Origin: Tetragonia tetragonoides
Taxonomy: Eukaryota; Streptophyta; Magnoliopsida; Caryophyllales; Aizoaceae
Direction of reading: 5' to 3'
Assembly: GCA_038025085.1 (NCBI GenBank)
Contig: CM076142.1
Span: forward strand, 30,585,001 to 30,649,000
Length of the DNA stretch: 64,000 nt
The position numbers and the translations under genes are program-made. Positions 46,501 through 57,905 of the stretch are shown here, piece after piece; the stretch's first letter is position 1; every line of letters starts with the position of its first letter. The notes under the pieces are model-generated. The model saw only the letters and a list, made by a program, of their open reading frames with translations, searched no databases and was not told where the DNA came from.

Positions 46501-46651
46501 TTACACATTGGGTAATATACACAAACATGTTTTGTATCTATCTTTCTCCTCTACCCCACACCAAAACTACCCCCATCAAATTTAAAGGGGCCCAAGGGAG
46601 AGGAGAGAGATAGACACAAAGACATGATTGTGTATATTACACCAAGTGTAA
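46501..46651. mobile_element. MITE, 151 bases, long terminal inverted repeats
   Basis: The left end TTACACATTGGGTAATATAC, followed by ACAAACATGTTTTGTATCTA and a CT-rich stretch, is mirrored by the right end. Read in reverse, the right end gives TTACACTTGGTGTAATATAC, then ACAATCATGTCTTTGTGTCT. Each arm is about 57 bases, leaving a spacer of about 37. There is no coding capacity. The target duplication is unclear (TTA on one side, TAA on the other), so the superfamily is not assigned. Confidence 0.78.
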
Positions 46652-49545
46652 TTCAATCATGGCCCCACAGGCATAAAGGCAATAAACCTAAGCTCACTTA
46701 AAACCCAATTTGCCCAAGCTCACTTGGCAGGCCCAAAGGCCTCATAGGTCATCCATCCAGCACGCGCCCCACTTAGGGTAGGATCATTATGTGATGTGTA
46801 TATATACCCTAACCATGATGAGGGGAAGGTAACTTAGTTTTCTCCACCTTCCTAATTTCTACTTCCTGTCTCTACCATAACCACTTAACACGTTCACCAC
46901 CCAAGTATAGAATTGTTCTGTATGCGCTACGAAACTGCCAGAAAATAACGTACTATAGTTAAATAAACAAGCTCCACTCTCCGACATCCCCCCGAACACT
47001 TTATTAACCCTTCTTCTAGTGTCCTAGTTTTAGAAGTTAATTACGCTCTGACCGGAAATGAATATTTTTACTAAACTTTCGGAATTGAATACTTTTTTAC
47101 TAAACTTCCAGTCAGACTTTTCATTATTAAGAGTGAATGGGTCAAACTTTGAATTATTGATACTAAAACTAAAACTTTGCTCCTCTAATAATCCCAAGTT
47201 TACTTTGCTCCTCCAACAATCCCAAGTTTTTACTCATCCTCTCACAATGCTTTAAATTATAACGGTGTTATGATTACGTTAACCTCTCATGTTTAACGAC
47301 AAATAAAGAAATTATTAGCTCTCCAACTTTTGTTCCCACCATAGATGCTCAGAGTTGCTAAACATAAACCCAAACTAAAACCCAAAACCCCTTCCACACT
47401 CCATTAAAGCTCCATCTCAATTCTGCCATTGATGAGTGATGACGAACTAGAGCTTCCATTGAAGAACTAGAACTTTTTTTACCTCAATTTTAGAATTCTG
47501 AGTGGACGTACTATTAAAAACTTGAACCTTCAACCCATATTCAAAATCCTTCCCCTTCCCCCGCCTTTAACAAAATCAAAGTGCATGTCCACCATTGTAC
47601 TCAGAATTGAAATTGGGCATTGAGGTATTAGAGCATAACTCTGATCGCGATTCGAAAAGACGAAGCTTGTAGGTAGCAAAACATCGAACCTTTTTATTTA
47701 TTTTTATTTTTCTCTGTTTTCTTCAACATTCATCTTCATGTTCTGCCCATTTTTTTTTTCTCTCTCCTCTTAATGGCATTTAAGGTTTGAAGACAAATAT
47801 ATTCCAAGTAAACTACACCGCGTCACATATATTCAGCTAATAAAAGGAAATCCTGAATACCCTTTTCCTTTTTGGGTGTTATTCATCACGTACAATCCCA
47901 AATTTGACTCAATTCAACTTGCCCATTTCGTTGTTTCTCGAAATTTTGGAAAAATTCAGGAATTTAAGTTTCTGAGTATATGTAATTTGTCAACATATAT
48001 ATAAAGGTTTCTGGGTAATTGTGATTCTTCAGCATAGAAGGTTTTTATGTTTCTGGGTAATTGTGATTATTCAGCGTAAAAGGTTTTGAGTTTTTCGGTA
48101 ATTGTGATTCTTCATCATTTTGACTGGTATGTTCGTTGCACTGATACTTTGATTGGTGAAAAGATTGAATTTTGGTGTAAAATTGTCATTTAGGGATGGA
48201 AATTTAAGAGAAAGAGAGAGGAGGAAGAGATTAGAGAGGTTGAAGATGAAGAGAAAAAAACAAATCTGGCCTTAGGGATTTACAGTTCTTAAATGCTTTT
48301 AACAGCATAATATGTGATTATCGTTAACGGAGTTTAACGTCGTCGTCATTTAAAACATTCTGGACTTACAGGTGTAAACTTTGGATTACTCTGGGAGAAA
48401 AGCAAAGTTCAGAGTATTCACCACAGACGGCCTAAACTTCGTATTATTAGTAACCAACTATCCTTTATTTAATGTACTAGTATTAACATTACTCTCTGTT
48501 GTAACCCATGCATAACGACATATCCTTTGAGAGGTACATATCTCACGTAGCAACAACCGACTATTGAATTGTGCCCCATTATCACCACCAGAAACCGTCA
48601 AACCAAATGGGAGTGAGAGTAACAAAACGAAGTACGACTTTCTGTACCAAGTAACCTCCAATAGCATTATCTAAAAAACATGAAAATAAAAAACAAATAC
48701 GGTTTTACAATGTCCTAGTTAGCAAACTTTAAAATTTGTTTAGGAACGAGGTCTAGTTGAATAAAATATTTTTGGGGATTTAGATGATCCTTGTGTTGCG
48801 TAAAATGCCACATCATAGGCCAATAAGGTTAAAAAATCTAGGAAAAAACTTTGTGTTTTCTATATATATGTTGGCCAACACTCTATAGGTTGGAAAATAA
48901 CATGTGTGTTATACTATACTTATGCTACCAAACAGAAGGGCGGGAGGCTAATAGTCAATTTTGGTACTCGGATATAACATTTGCACGCTTGGGTGCATTG
49001 GAACGAAAAACAGGTTGACTAAGATTGTTGCAGTGTGAATGTAAGAGGTGAACAAATGTACTTGAATGTAAAATAAATGTACTTGATAAGAGACTTGAAT
49101 GAAAGGTAGAATTGGCACTCGTCAATTCTTCAAGGAATATATCCAAGGTAGAAGATATATCAACTTTTGCCCAGAGATGTTGAAGTTAAAATATTGGTCT
49201 CTATTACACAAGTTTATGATCTCTTGTCTAGACATTTTAACGAGTTTATCAGCGTCTTATCATTGCAAAAGTAAACAGAACCTCAAATGAGAATCCTTAA
49301 TCTTGGTGCTATGTTGCCACCAAGCATCTTGAAACAAGACTTTGAACCTACATATATAGCTTATGTAATTGATCAAAAACTTCGAAAGGAGACTTTGTTA
49401 CTCAATTGTATGGCGACATGTCAAATGATGTATGCCATCATGTTAAGTATATCTAACTTTATGCTTAATATTAAAATGTTGTTCTTGATAGATATTGTAA
49501 ATACTTAATTATGTAAATAGAATTACTTTTCTATTAGGCTTAGAT
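46652..49545. other. Intergenic DNA with small repeats
   Basis: No gene supported across nearly 3 kb. At 48004-48115 a unit of about 52 bases (TTTCTGGGTAATTGTGATTC and TTCAGCATAGAAGG) occurs three times. A TATA-like GTGTATATATACCC at about 46797-46810 sits in a segment that resembles a promoter or LTR end but has no partner here. Frames at 47058, 48458 and 48955-49508 lack motifs. Confidence 0.45.
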
Positions 49546-49921
49546 GACTAGGTCCGTTATCTTTTAAACCTACTCTGTACTCAGTATATAATGTTAATAA
49601 TATTGAGTTAATCCCTAAAGGGAATTCACCGAATCACATGGTAATAGAGCAAAATAGCTTTAGCCCTACCTCTCTCTAAAATTCTCAGTCGTGTAGATCT
49701 ACCGCCTCCGACCAGGACCGTCGATCGATCGACCACCTCCATGCGCCGTCGTCTTGCCTCCGATCTCCGCCACCTGCCCGCCTGACCCCAGCATGTCGCT
49801 CCTCCATGCGCCGTCGTCTTGCTTCCGCTCACCCGGTTTCTCCCCTTCCTCAAGGTTATCCAATATTGTCCTCGTCCTTCTCTTTATTCTTTGTCTTGCT
49901 CCTTTTTTCTTGGTTGTTTCA

Positions 49922-50916
49922 ATGGCTGTTGGTGATGATAATAATGCTAATCCACCACCCCAATAAACCGAGAAACCCTTTGGCATAACTAATATAAAGG
50001 CCTATATTCCTCTAACTCTTGCTCTTAATGTCTTGAACTATGATGCATGGAGGGAACTATTTGAAACTCATTGTATGTACTTTGGTGTTTAGGTCTTATA
50101 GATGGGATGTCTGTTGCTTCAGGTAGCACTAATATTGAATGGAAAAAAAATATGATGGCTTGGTTAAACTGTGGATTTATGGTACAATCACTCCTATTCT
50201 GCTAAATTTGATTATTAAACCAAAAGTCAATGCCCACACCCTTTTGGCTCACCTAGGAACAACTCCTTCATGATAACGAAGAACGTAGGGCACTTCAGTT
50301 GAAAAATGAATTAATGAATATTATGATAGGAAATATGTTTGTGCATGATTATTGTGCCCGTATTAAAACCATAGCCGATTTATTAGAGAATGTGAAAAGC
50401 CCGATTTCCGAAAGACAAATTGTTATTCACACTATTCATGGCTCTCAGATGAATTCCAATACATCCACAATGTCACCCAACACCACAAACCTTTCTCTAC
50501 ATTCCTCCAATGTCCTTTTATGCTCTTCCATGAGGAACAAAGTCTTGAAACCCACGGTTCAACCTCACCACACCGATCACTCCTCCGCTCCCACCATTCT
50601 CTACTCTCATGCTCACCACTACCCCTCATACTCGGCCTACCTTAGCCCACCACCACCCTCCTATCCTACGGCTGCCTACCCCACGGCCCTGCCCCATGCC
50701 ACTCCATACATGGCCTTTCCCACCTACCCATCCTACCACGTGGCTGCCCCCCTCCCCCGTCTCCATCCCTGCTGCCAACCACACCCAACACCGCACCTGC
50801 TTCCACTAAACCCCCTGCCCAGCCAACCTCTTCCAATGGCAAAGGCGGACGTGGCAACCAAGGCAAAGGCAAGAACAACAAGCAAGACCCAGCCCCGCAA
50901 CCCCTCGCGGCCCTGA
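49922..50916 (+). pseudogene. copia gag (broken)
   Basis: It opens MAVGDDNNANPPPQ at 49922 and stops at once. Downstream frames read ITNIKAYIPLTLALNVLNYD then AWRELFETHCMYFGV, the copia gag N-terminal helix set. From 50299 comes NELMNIMIGNMFVHDYCARI then KTIADLLENVKSPISERQIV, followed by a Pro/Ser/His-rich C-terminus to 50916. Several frameshifts and a stop in the first half show it is dead. No zinc knuckle was seen. Confidence 0.75.
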
Positions 50917-51264
50917 CTTGGAACGCGGACTTTTGGGTCCCGTCATTTGTACCGCAAGGAAGGTGGCCACACGCGTCACCGACTCTCCCCACGCCCTCTG
51001 GTCAGCTCGCTAGCACCATCGCCCCAGTGGGTGGCCCACGTATTCTCGGTCCCGGGCTTGCTCAGCAGCCCGCGGCCCATTTTATGCAGGTACCTCCCCC
51101 CTGACGCAGCTCCAGGCTCGACCCAGTCCACCGTTCCCCCGTCGTGGACTTGGTTTGCCGCAACTGGTCCCACCAGCTCCTCCACTCCTGTGAATCCCAC
51201 CTCATCCCTTCCGTAAGTGTATCGGAATATCTCCTATCAGGATCCCGGTGATGCGTGATGGTAT

Positions 51265-52580
51265 ATGGATACAGGTGCTACCGCCCACTTGATATCTCAG
51301 CCAGGTGTGCTTAGTACCGGTTTTAATTTGAACTTTAATTCTGTAATTGTTGGTGATGGATCTCTAATTCCTATGCCATGTATGAGAAATTATCATACCC
51401 AATCCTTAACTCATCCCTCTCACATCATCAAAAACATTGTCTCTGTTTGTAAATTTTTAGAGATAATTTTGCTTCAGTGGAATTTTGCCCCCTATGGTTT
51501 TTCTGTGAAGCACATTCTGACGAAGCACTATCTCCTCCGACGTGATAGCACCGGAGATATCTATCCGGTCACAACCAACTCTTCCACCACCATATCTCCA
51601 CAAGCTTTCCTCACCTATAGTCATTCCACCTGGCATCAACGTTTGGGTCAATCCGGCGAGTCTGTTCTTCATTCTTTAGCTAAAAACGGTTTTATTGAGT
51701 GTAACAAAGACAATAATGTCTCTTCTTTATGTCATGCTTGTCAGTTAGGAAAACATGTTAGACTCTCATTTTATCCCTCTATGTCTGTTGTCCACTCCCC
51801 TTTAACGTTGTTCATTCCGATGTTTGGACCTCCCTCGTTCCCAGTGTTAGTGGAATTCGCTATTATGTTATTTTACAAGATCATTATTCTCAATTCCTAC
51901 GGGTTTATCCATTACGTCGTAAAAGTGAGGCATTCTCTAAATTCCTACATTTTCGCACCTATGTCCGTACCCAATTTAACTGTAAAATAAAGGCTTTCCA
52001 ATGTGACCATGGGGGGAAATTAGACAACACACCACTCATTCACCTCTTTGATACTCATGGGATGGTTGTTTGTTTCTCTTGCCCCCGTACCTCTCAAGAA
52101 AATGAGAAATCCCAACGAATAATGATTCGCACCATTAATAACATTCTGTTCACCCTTCTATTTCAAGCCAACATTCCCTCCACTTATTGGGTCGAAGCCC
52201 TCCATATGACCGCCTACCTTCTCCATCTCCTCCCCTCCACTGCTATCTCCAATGAAATCCCTTTCACTTGTCTCATTCACAAATCTCCCTCCTACTCTAA
52301 CCTTCAGGTCTTCGGGTGCTTATTATGTTATCCCAATCTCTCCTGCTCCACACCTCACAAACTAGCTCCCCGTTACACTTCATGTGTCCTCCTCAGTTAC
52401 CTCAACAACTATCGCGGGTACCGTTGTCTTGAACTTGCACTCACGCAATTTATCATTTCTCGCCACGTCGTCTTTGACGAATCCTCTTTTCCCTTCACTA
52501 ATATATCCTCTCCCTCTCCCTCCACCTATGAGTTCCTCAATGATGACACCAACTCCCCTTTCTCCTCGCGTTCTCCTTGA
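51265..52580 (+). pseudogene. copia protease and integrase (broken)
   Basis: The protease active site lies in WYMDTGATAHLISQPG (near 51258). The pre-integrase zinc region follows: TWHQRLGQSGESVLHSLAKN, then SLCHACQLGKHVRLSF. Its His and Cys ligands are present. The integrase core is interrupted around 51800-52060, where frames shift. The 3' part (RTINNILFTLLFQANIPSTY, then WVEALHMTAYLLHLLPSTAI) and the following VFGCLLCYP motif are clear at 52140-52340. A Pro-rich linker to RT follows, with antisense low-complexity frames. Confidence 0.78.
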
Positions 52581-52849
52581 TGAGTTGCGGGTGGACCCCC
52601 CTCCCCCCCGGCCGTCCCTACGCCGTCCCCGCCGGCTGCCACCCCTAGAGTGATAATTCCCACTTCCTCACCATCCCGTCCATCCACTCCACCTCCACTA
52701 CCGCCCCCTCCACCTCCCCCACCTCCCACAAAACATATCATAACCACCCATGGCCAGTTGGGTATCTTTAAACCCAAATAGATTTCCAACCTCCACACCT
52801 CTACTACTCCCTCTCCCTCTCCCCTCCCTCGCTCTCATGTCTAGGTTTT

Positions 52850-53024
52850 AAAAGATCCTCACCGGCGAACTGCTATGCAGTCAGAATATGATGCTCCTAA
52901 TAAACACAATACTTGGGACTTGGTACCCCGAGCCCCAAGGGTCAATGTGGTTCGCCCATGTGGCTCTGCAAGCCCAAGTTCAACTCGTATGGGACCCTAG
53001 AGTGCTACAAGGCTCGCATGGTTG
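52850..53024 (+). pseudogene. copia reverse transcriptase, N-terminal fragment
   Basis: It begins LKDPHRRTAMQSEYDA, then NTWDLVPRAPRVNVVR, and after a one-base shift MWLCKPKFNSYGTLECYKAR. This is the standard start of copia RT (normally ...MWLFRHKxNxxGxLxRYKARLV). It is cut within the next codons by the LTR at 53025, so fingers, palm and RNaseH are absent. Confidence 0.82.
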
Positions 53025-54325
53025 TGTAGATGCCCAAAAAGCGCCTTTAGATTTCTCCGCAAAAGCCCGATGATGAAAGGAGTAATTATAAACTTGAACT
53101 GCTATTTTTGCTTAATTAGTTAAGATAAGGTCTCATGTTTTTCCTCCAAACACTCCTTCATTCCATTTCATTCAAAAGTCTTGTTCAAGAGCTTTCCAAC
53201 GACATGTCTCATGCCTCTTTCCGACTCCCGGTCGCCAAGTTGCAATTTAGGGGTAAAACCGCCTTTTACTGTTCAGGGGTAAAACGGTCTTTTCGCGTTT
53301 TTCGGACTATTTAAAAATCCTCCGGAAAATAAAAATGGGCTGGATGTCGTCATTATGACGACATCGAGCTGGCTGCTGACAGCTGTCAGCGGCCCTGGGA
53401 AAAGTCCCAGGGCCGCTAATGGCGCTGACCAATTTCCCAGCGCCGCTAGCGGCGCTGACTCTGTATCGGGCCCGTCTCGTTTTACAGCTCAATTTCTGCC
53501 GTCAAACCCTACTTCCCACGCCAATATAAACAACCATTCACCCTGGGTTCAAAAGACACAGCTTCCAGTTGGCAAACTCTATTCTCGATTCAGTACTCCC
53601 GAGTTTCTCCCTCTTTCTTCTGAAATTTGAGATCTTGCGTTACTATTCTTGTCAAATATTGCCTACAGTTCAGGTACAAAATCCTGAGGGCTCAAATTAA
53701 ATTACTTGCTTAATTGTTTATTTTTCAGTAGTCATAATGTAGATATCATGCTAGAATAACGTTTTTATTGCTTCCTAAATATTGTCTGTATAGTCGTTGA
53801 ATATTGTCTGTATGGTCGTTGTGTTGCTCAACTTGCCAATCGAATGCATATCTAAGTAAGGGTTAAAATAAATGTTGTGATGCTTGTGATGAACCAATTA
53901 ATAGTCTAAGTTTAAGTTGTGTAATCCGGTTTTGCATGGGAATTATGTCTTTAAATTATTAAGCAAACTTGAGTTAGTAGAGGCCGTCATAAAACGGGCA
54001 AGTTGGGTGCCTAACACCTTCCCACCTCGTACCTTCGCCCCCGAACCTATTATTCTTGGGTACTTATATGTATTAGATAAGCGGGAGTCTTTCTAAAAAC
54101 ATGATTACTTCACTTATCGCGCTATTGGGTTGTCCCTTCGGTTTGTCCCTTTGATAAAACGCCGATAGCAGATTTGTGACTTCTTTCATGGTTTTTATTC
54201 AATTCAAGTCTTTTCAAAAGCATGTCTAACTCAATGGGCCCTTGAACTTATCTAAACCCCCAACTGACAAATTTTCTATAAGGACGCACTCCGTGGAACA
54301 AGGTGGAAATTCCCGGGTCCTTACA
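53025..54325 (+). repeat. 5' LTR of gypsy element A
   Basis: 1301 bases, TGTAGATGCC to CTTACA, directly followed by a primer site. Its upstream part holds a cluster of perfect palindromes at 53343-53457. Preceding five bases are GGTTG; the matching duplication is lost with the 3' end. Confidence 0.8.
53343..53457. repeat. Cluster of four palindromes/hairpins in the LTR
   Basis: Four inverted repeats lie in 115 bases: GATGTCGTCA-TTA-TGACGACATC (53343-53365); GCTGACAGCTGTCAGC (53375-53390); AGCGGCCCTGGGA and TCCCAGGGCCGCT around AAAG (53388-53417); and CAGCGCCGCTAGCGGCGCTG (53438-53457). All are perfect. Confidence 0.95.
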
Positions 54326-54326
54326 G

Positions 54327-54344
54327 TGGCGACTCCACTTGGGA
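54327..54344 (+). promoter_or_regulatory. Primer-binding site of gypsy element A
   Basis: TGGCGACTCCACTTGGGA one base after the LTR. This wording, TGGCGACTCxxCTGGGGA, is usual for Tat/Ogre-type elements and is generally assigned to tRNA-Arg. Confidence 0.75.
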
Positions 54345-54345
54345 C

Positions 54346-55397
54346 TTATTTAAGAGGGTGAGACTCGAAAGTCAAGTTTGCTTAATTGTTTAATAACATG
54401 TTCCATATTATTTTTGAATCATTTGCATGTGCCTTGGCACAACCTTTTGACCCTTGGCACAACTCATAGACAACCCTTATATCTAAAGGAATATACAGTT
54501 GTCCTTTCGTGAAAATCGACGCTTCCTCACCCATGACTCATCAGTCCTTGTTGATGAAAAGAATTACAATCGATGTGTCGACCATCCGTCGAACGAAAAT
54601 TGTTAATTTGTCGTGGTAACCTCACATGAGCCAAAAGCCTCCAACCCACATTTGTGCATCCGCTTGGTTGTTGTGCATGCGTCGTTGTAATGCCCGTCTA
54701 ATCACATGTTTGCCTGTAAACTGCGTTGTTATTATGCTTGCATGAATGCATGATTATCGTGACTACGTGCCAACATGTACTTTCATGCTAGGAGTCATTT
54801 CTTTCATTTTTAGCTAGTTCCTAGTGCCCGAAGATGGTGCGAGAATTCAAATTCAATGAACACTCATGATTTTCTAATGATATATTCTAAATAGTCATGA
54901 ACAATTTTCTAGTAAAAAAAAAAAAAAGAGTCAATCTTCCAATTCCCCTCTCCCTTTTCCTATTTCTTTTTTTTTTCTTTTTTTTGATGTAATTCGGATT
55001 CGGTCAAAATAAAAAATAAAAAAATAAAAAATAAAAAAAAAAGAAAATCGAAAACAAAAAAACATTGGCAAAATAAAACAAAAAAAATCAAAAAAAAAAA
55101 AAAAAAAAAAGAAGACCGAAATTCTTTTGTATTTTATTTTATCCCATTTTTTTTCATTTTCTTTGAGTCTAGAAAAATAAAAATTAGGATAGTCCATCTT
55201 TTTCTATTTATTTTCGTCCATTGACATTATTTTCTTTAATATTAGGGAAATAACTAGGCATTTAAGGACTTTTCTCTTTTAAGACAATGTGTTTTCTATA
55301 TGTGGGTCAATTTTTCATTAGGTGACAGTCTCATGGTTTTTCTTGTTACTAAGTGCTACGAGCTGCCTGTTCAGGATAGGATCCGAAGAAGGAAGAT
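54346..55397. other. Untranslated leader of gypsy element A
   Basis: No gene. 54913-55140 is strongly A- or T-homopolymeric (AAAATAAAAAATAAAAAAAAAAG-like runs), which yields a spurious Phe-rich frame on the minus strand. Confidence 0.6.
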
Positions 55398-56834
55398 TTG
55401 GCTGGGGTTCAATTCATTTTTCTACGACACCTTGATTCAAACCACCTTGATCGCATCATGATCAGAACAGTTCAAGAGTATCTGGTCGAGATGATTGACC
55501 GAATGGATAGGTTGGAAGCCGACACCACCAACATTAAGTCAAGACAGTTATGGGACACACCAATGTTTGTCCCTTCGTCTGAAAATCGGAAATCCATGAC
55601 TCCAGGAAAGCCTGAACCTGTTCCCCAAGGGCCAGAAAAGAAACGTAAGAGCGACGCATCTTCCTCCAATGTCTCATCAAGGGAATACTACGTACCCCGG
55701 AATAAGCCAAATAGGGATTTCTCTCCATTGGGAATAACTCTCAGCACAGCCTTCGAGAGATCAGTAGACAAACACATACTCCAACCCATAGGTCCCACTC
55801 CTGAACCAAGTACCAAGGGTCGTAACTGGAAAGAAGGCGATTACTGCAAGTATCACCAAGGGAAAGGGCATGACACAAACGACCGTTGGGCCCTTAAACA
55901 CATCATCCAGGACAAGATAGACAATGGCACTCTACCATTGCCTAAAGCTGAAGAAACCGGAAGTTTGGTAACCTCCTAGGTGCTATCAACCACATTAAAA
56001 TTGAGGAGCCCAAAGATCAATTAAGGAGCCCAAAGATCACTCTCACCTCATTCATGATGAGGAGGTCACCTTGATTTCCCGAAAATCCTATGAAGAAGAA
56101 CCAGACATAAGATTCCACAAAACAGTGGATGACAAAAATCAAGTACAAGAAAGCTTGGCTCGTATAATCAAGGAGATACAAGAGATAAGAGAGAAGGTTG
56201 ACATTCTGGAAGAACGCACATCCAAGCGCAGGAATGCAGTCATCTTGACCAAGAAGAAACCTGGTGGCGCCAAGACCTCCTTTATCACAAAATGTCCAAG
56301 TATGGGTATATTCGTCCAAGAACCCCCTCATCAAAGCTCCTTCCGAGAGACGGAAATCCATTTCTAAGCTATACCTATTGCACAGCTGAGGGACATCACA
56401 TCAACCAGTGCAGGCGTTTTAAAGGGCTAGTCCTACGTTTCATTGACCAAGGTACAATGTGGTCACCGTACACTTGGATAGTCAGCCGGTGTCGTCATAG
56501 TCAAGAAAAGTACACCCCTCTCTTTGCGCCAATGGAAGCGGTTATGAACGCGCTAGTATGGAGAGGTAACATCCAGCCCTACATCCCTTTGGAAGAGGCC
56601 AAGTCAGAACCGGGAGATAACCGACCCTATTGCAAGTATCATCGGGTATTCGGGTACCATACAGATGACTGCCTACGTCTAAAAGACGACTTCCAATGTG
56701 TCATTGATAGAGGAGAAGTTCCGCCACCATTAAGGGATGCAATATGGACGATGAAGCTTGGAACTAATTGGTTTCCCGCAGGAGCTAGAGGAGTCGAGTC
56801 TGAGTCCCAAAGTTTTGTCGAGTTAGGGTCCTAG
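55398..56834 (+). pseudogene. Gag of gypsy element A (broken)
   Basis: Frames at 55398-55979, 56071-56367 and 56292-56834 together carry gag C-terminal motifs: TTNIKSRQLWDTPMF, then RDFSPLGITLSTAFERSVDK. Zinc-type repeats follow: YCKYHQGKGHDTNDRWALKH, YCTAEGHHINQCRRFKGLV and YCKYHRVFGYHTDDCLRLKD. The first knuckle has W where Cys is expected. The first repeat matches the gag of element B (KYHRGRGHDTEKCYTLKD, near 61390). Stops and shifts near 55980 and 56300 break it. Confidence 0.75.
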
Positions 56835-57169
56835 CTAAATCTTTAGGTTGAGTCTTGAATAGGGGGTGTCCCCTTTTTACTTTCCTTCTAAGTCTAGTTC
56901 CTTTTTGACGGGTGTTAGAGACCCTCTTCTCTAAAGTCATGTGTGCTTATCTATTTTTGCAAATTAATAAAAGTCCTCTTGCTCATTTCTTTCTTTGTTT
57001 AGCTATTGACAAATCCAATGAATACAAAGTTGCACAAATCATTAACTAATCAATTTAAGCAATGTAAGTAAACTTCGCAAAGCAAGAATGCAGATTTTCA
57101 CTTTTTCAGGAATTCGAGTGGTTGAACTCTCTCAACAATGCCACTCCACAAGAAGAAGCGAGTCAACCT
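56835..57169. other. Deleted pol region of gypsy element A
   Basis: Noncoding remnant between gag and integrase; protease, RT and RNaseH are absent from this position. Confidence 0.5.
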
Positions 57170-57905
57170 TTTTCAACAATCTCGACGCAGAGATGACTTT
57201 GGCTCCGATCGAAGAGAATCCTTGGTAACAAGATGTCTTCAACTACATCACCACAGGAATATACCCTCAAGACGCACCACTAAGAGCTCAACGGGTCATC
57301 CATCTCTTAGCGGCGCAATACATAGAATACAAGGGGGTTCCGTACAAAAAATCCCACAACGGGATTAACCTCAGATGCGTGAACTTCGAAGAAGCCGCAG
57401 AGATTATGGACTAGGTACATAATGGGGTGTGCGGACCACACATGAATGGTTGAATGCTCTCCAGGAAGGTCTTACGACTTGGGTACTACTGGACTACTAT
57501 GGAAAGGGATTGCTACGACTACGTCAAGAAGTGTAAGAAGTGTCAGATATATGCCAACATGCAGCATATGCCACCTTCGATGCTCCACAACTTCACATCC
57601 CCTTGGTCGTTTTCCGCATGGGGAATAGATATCATTGGTAAGATCACCCCAAAGGGCTCAGGAAAACATGAATATATTCTACTAGCCATAGATTATTTTA
57701 CCAAATGGGTCGAAAACCAGTCCTATACCGTCCTTACCTCCAAACAAGTGTCCAAATTCAAAAGGAACAACATCATTTGCCGATACGACGTTCCACATGA
57801 AATCATCAGTGACCATTGATCCCACTTCAAAGCCGAAACAGCCACCCTCATCAAAAGCTACAAAATCCAGCACCACAAAGCATCCCCTTACCGTCCCCAA
57901 AGGAT
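57170..57905 (+). pseudogene. Integrase of gypsy element A (truncated)
   Basis: The zinc-binding part is recognisable (HNGVCGPHMNG, then CYDYVKKCKKCQIYANMQHM: His-His-Cys-Cys). Then comes the catalytic core start (FSAWGIDIIGKITPKGSGKH, YILLAIDYFTKWVEN) with the first Asp in GIDIIG and the second in EIISDH. A stop follows the second Asp at about 57818, and an earlier stop lies near 57412. The sequence ends at SPYRPQ, before the catalytic Glu. Confidence 0.78.

Larger units (their letters stand above)
49550..53024 (+). mobile_element. Ty1/copia element, 3' part lost to a nested gypsy insertion
   Basis: LTR-like end ...GGGAATTCACCGAATCACA (about 49619-49637) is followed by TGGTAATAGAGC, a decayed initiator-Met primer site. 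Gag, protease, pre-integrase/integrase and the beginning of RT follow in copia order (integrase before RT). The element stops exactly at 53024, where a Tat-type LTR begins. The 5' LTR start could not be fixed. Confidence 0.8.
53025..57905 (+). mobile_element. Tat-lineage gypsy element A, internally deleted and 3'-truncated
   Basis: 5' LTR 53025-54325, primer site, gag (55398-56834), then integrase (about 57170-57905) with protease and RT missing between them. It ends within the integrase core at about 57905, where a minus-strand element begins. The LTR start TGTAGATGCCC and the phrase GCCCGATGATGA (53067) match the solo LTR at 10904, so the two are related subfamilies. No 3' LTR is present. 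Confidence 0.82.

Noticed and set aside
46780..46870. Promoter of an unseen gene (TATA near 46800)
   Set aside because: No coding frame downstream and no LTR partner; left as intergenic.
49626..49986. Arg-rich minus-strand frames
   Set aside because: Antisense of the copia leader and gag start.
54931..55197. Phe-rich minus-strand frame
   Set aside because: Produced by homopolymer A runs in the leader of gypsy element A.
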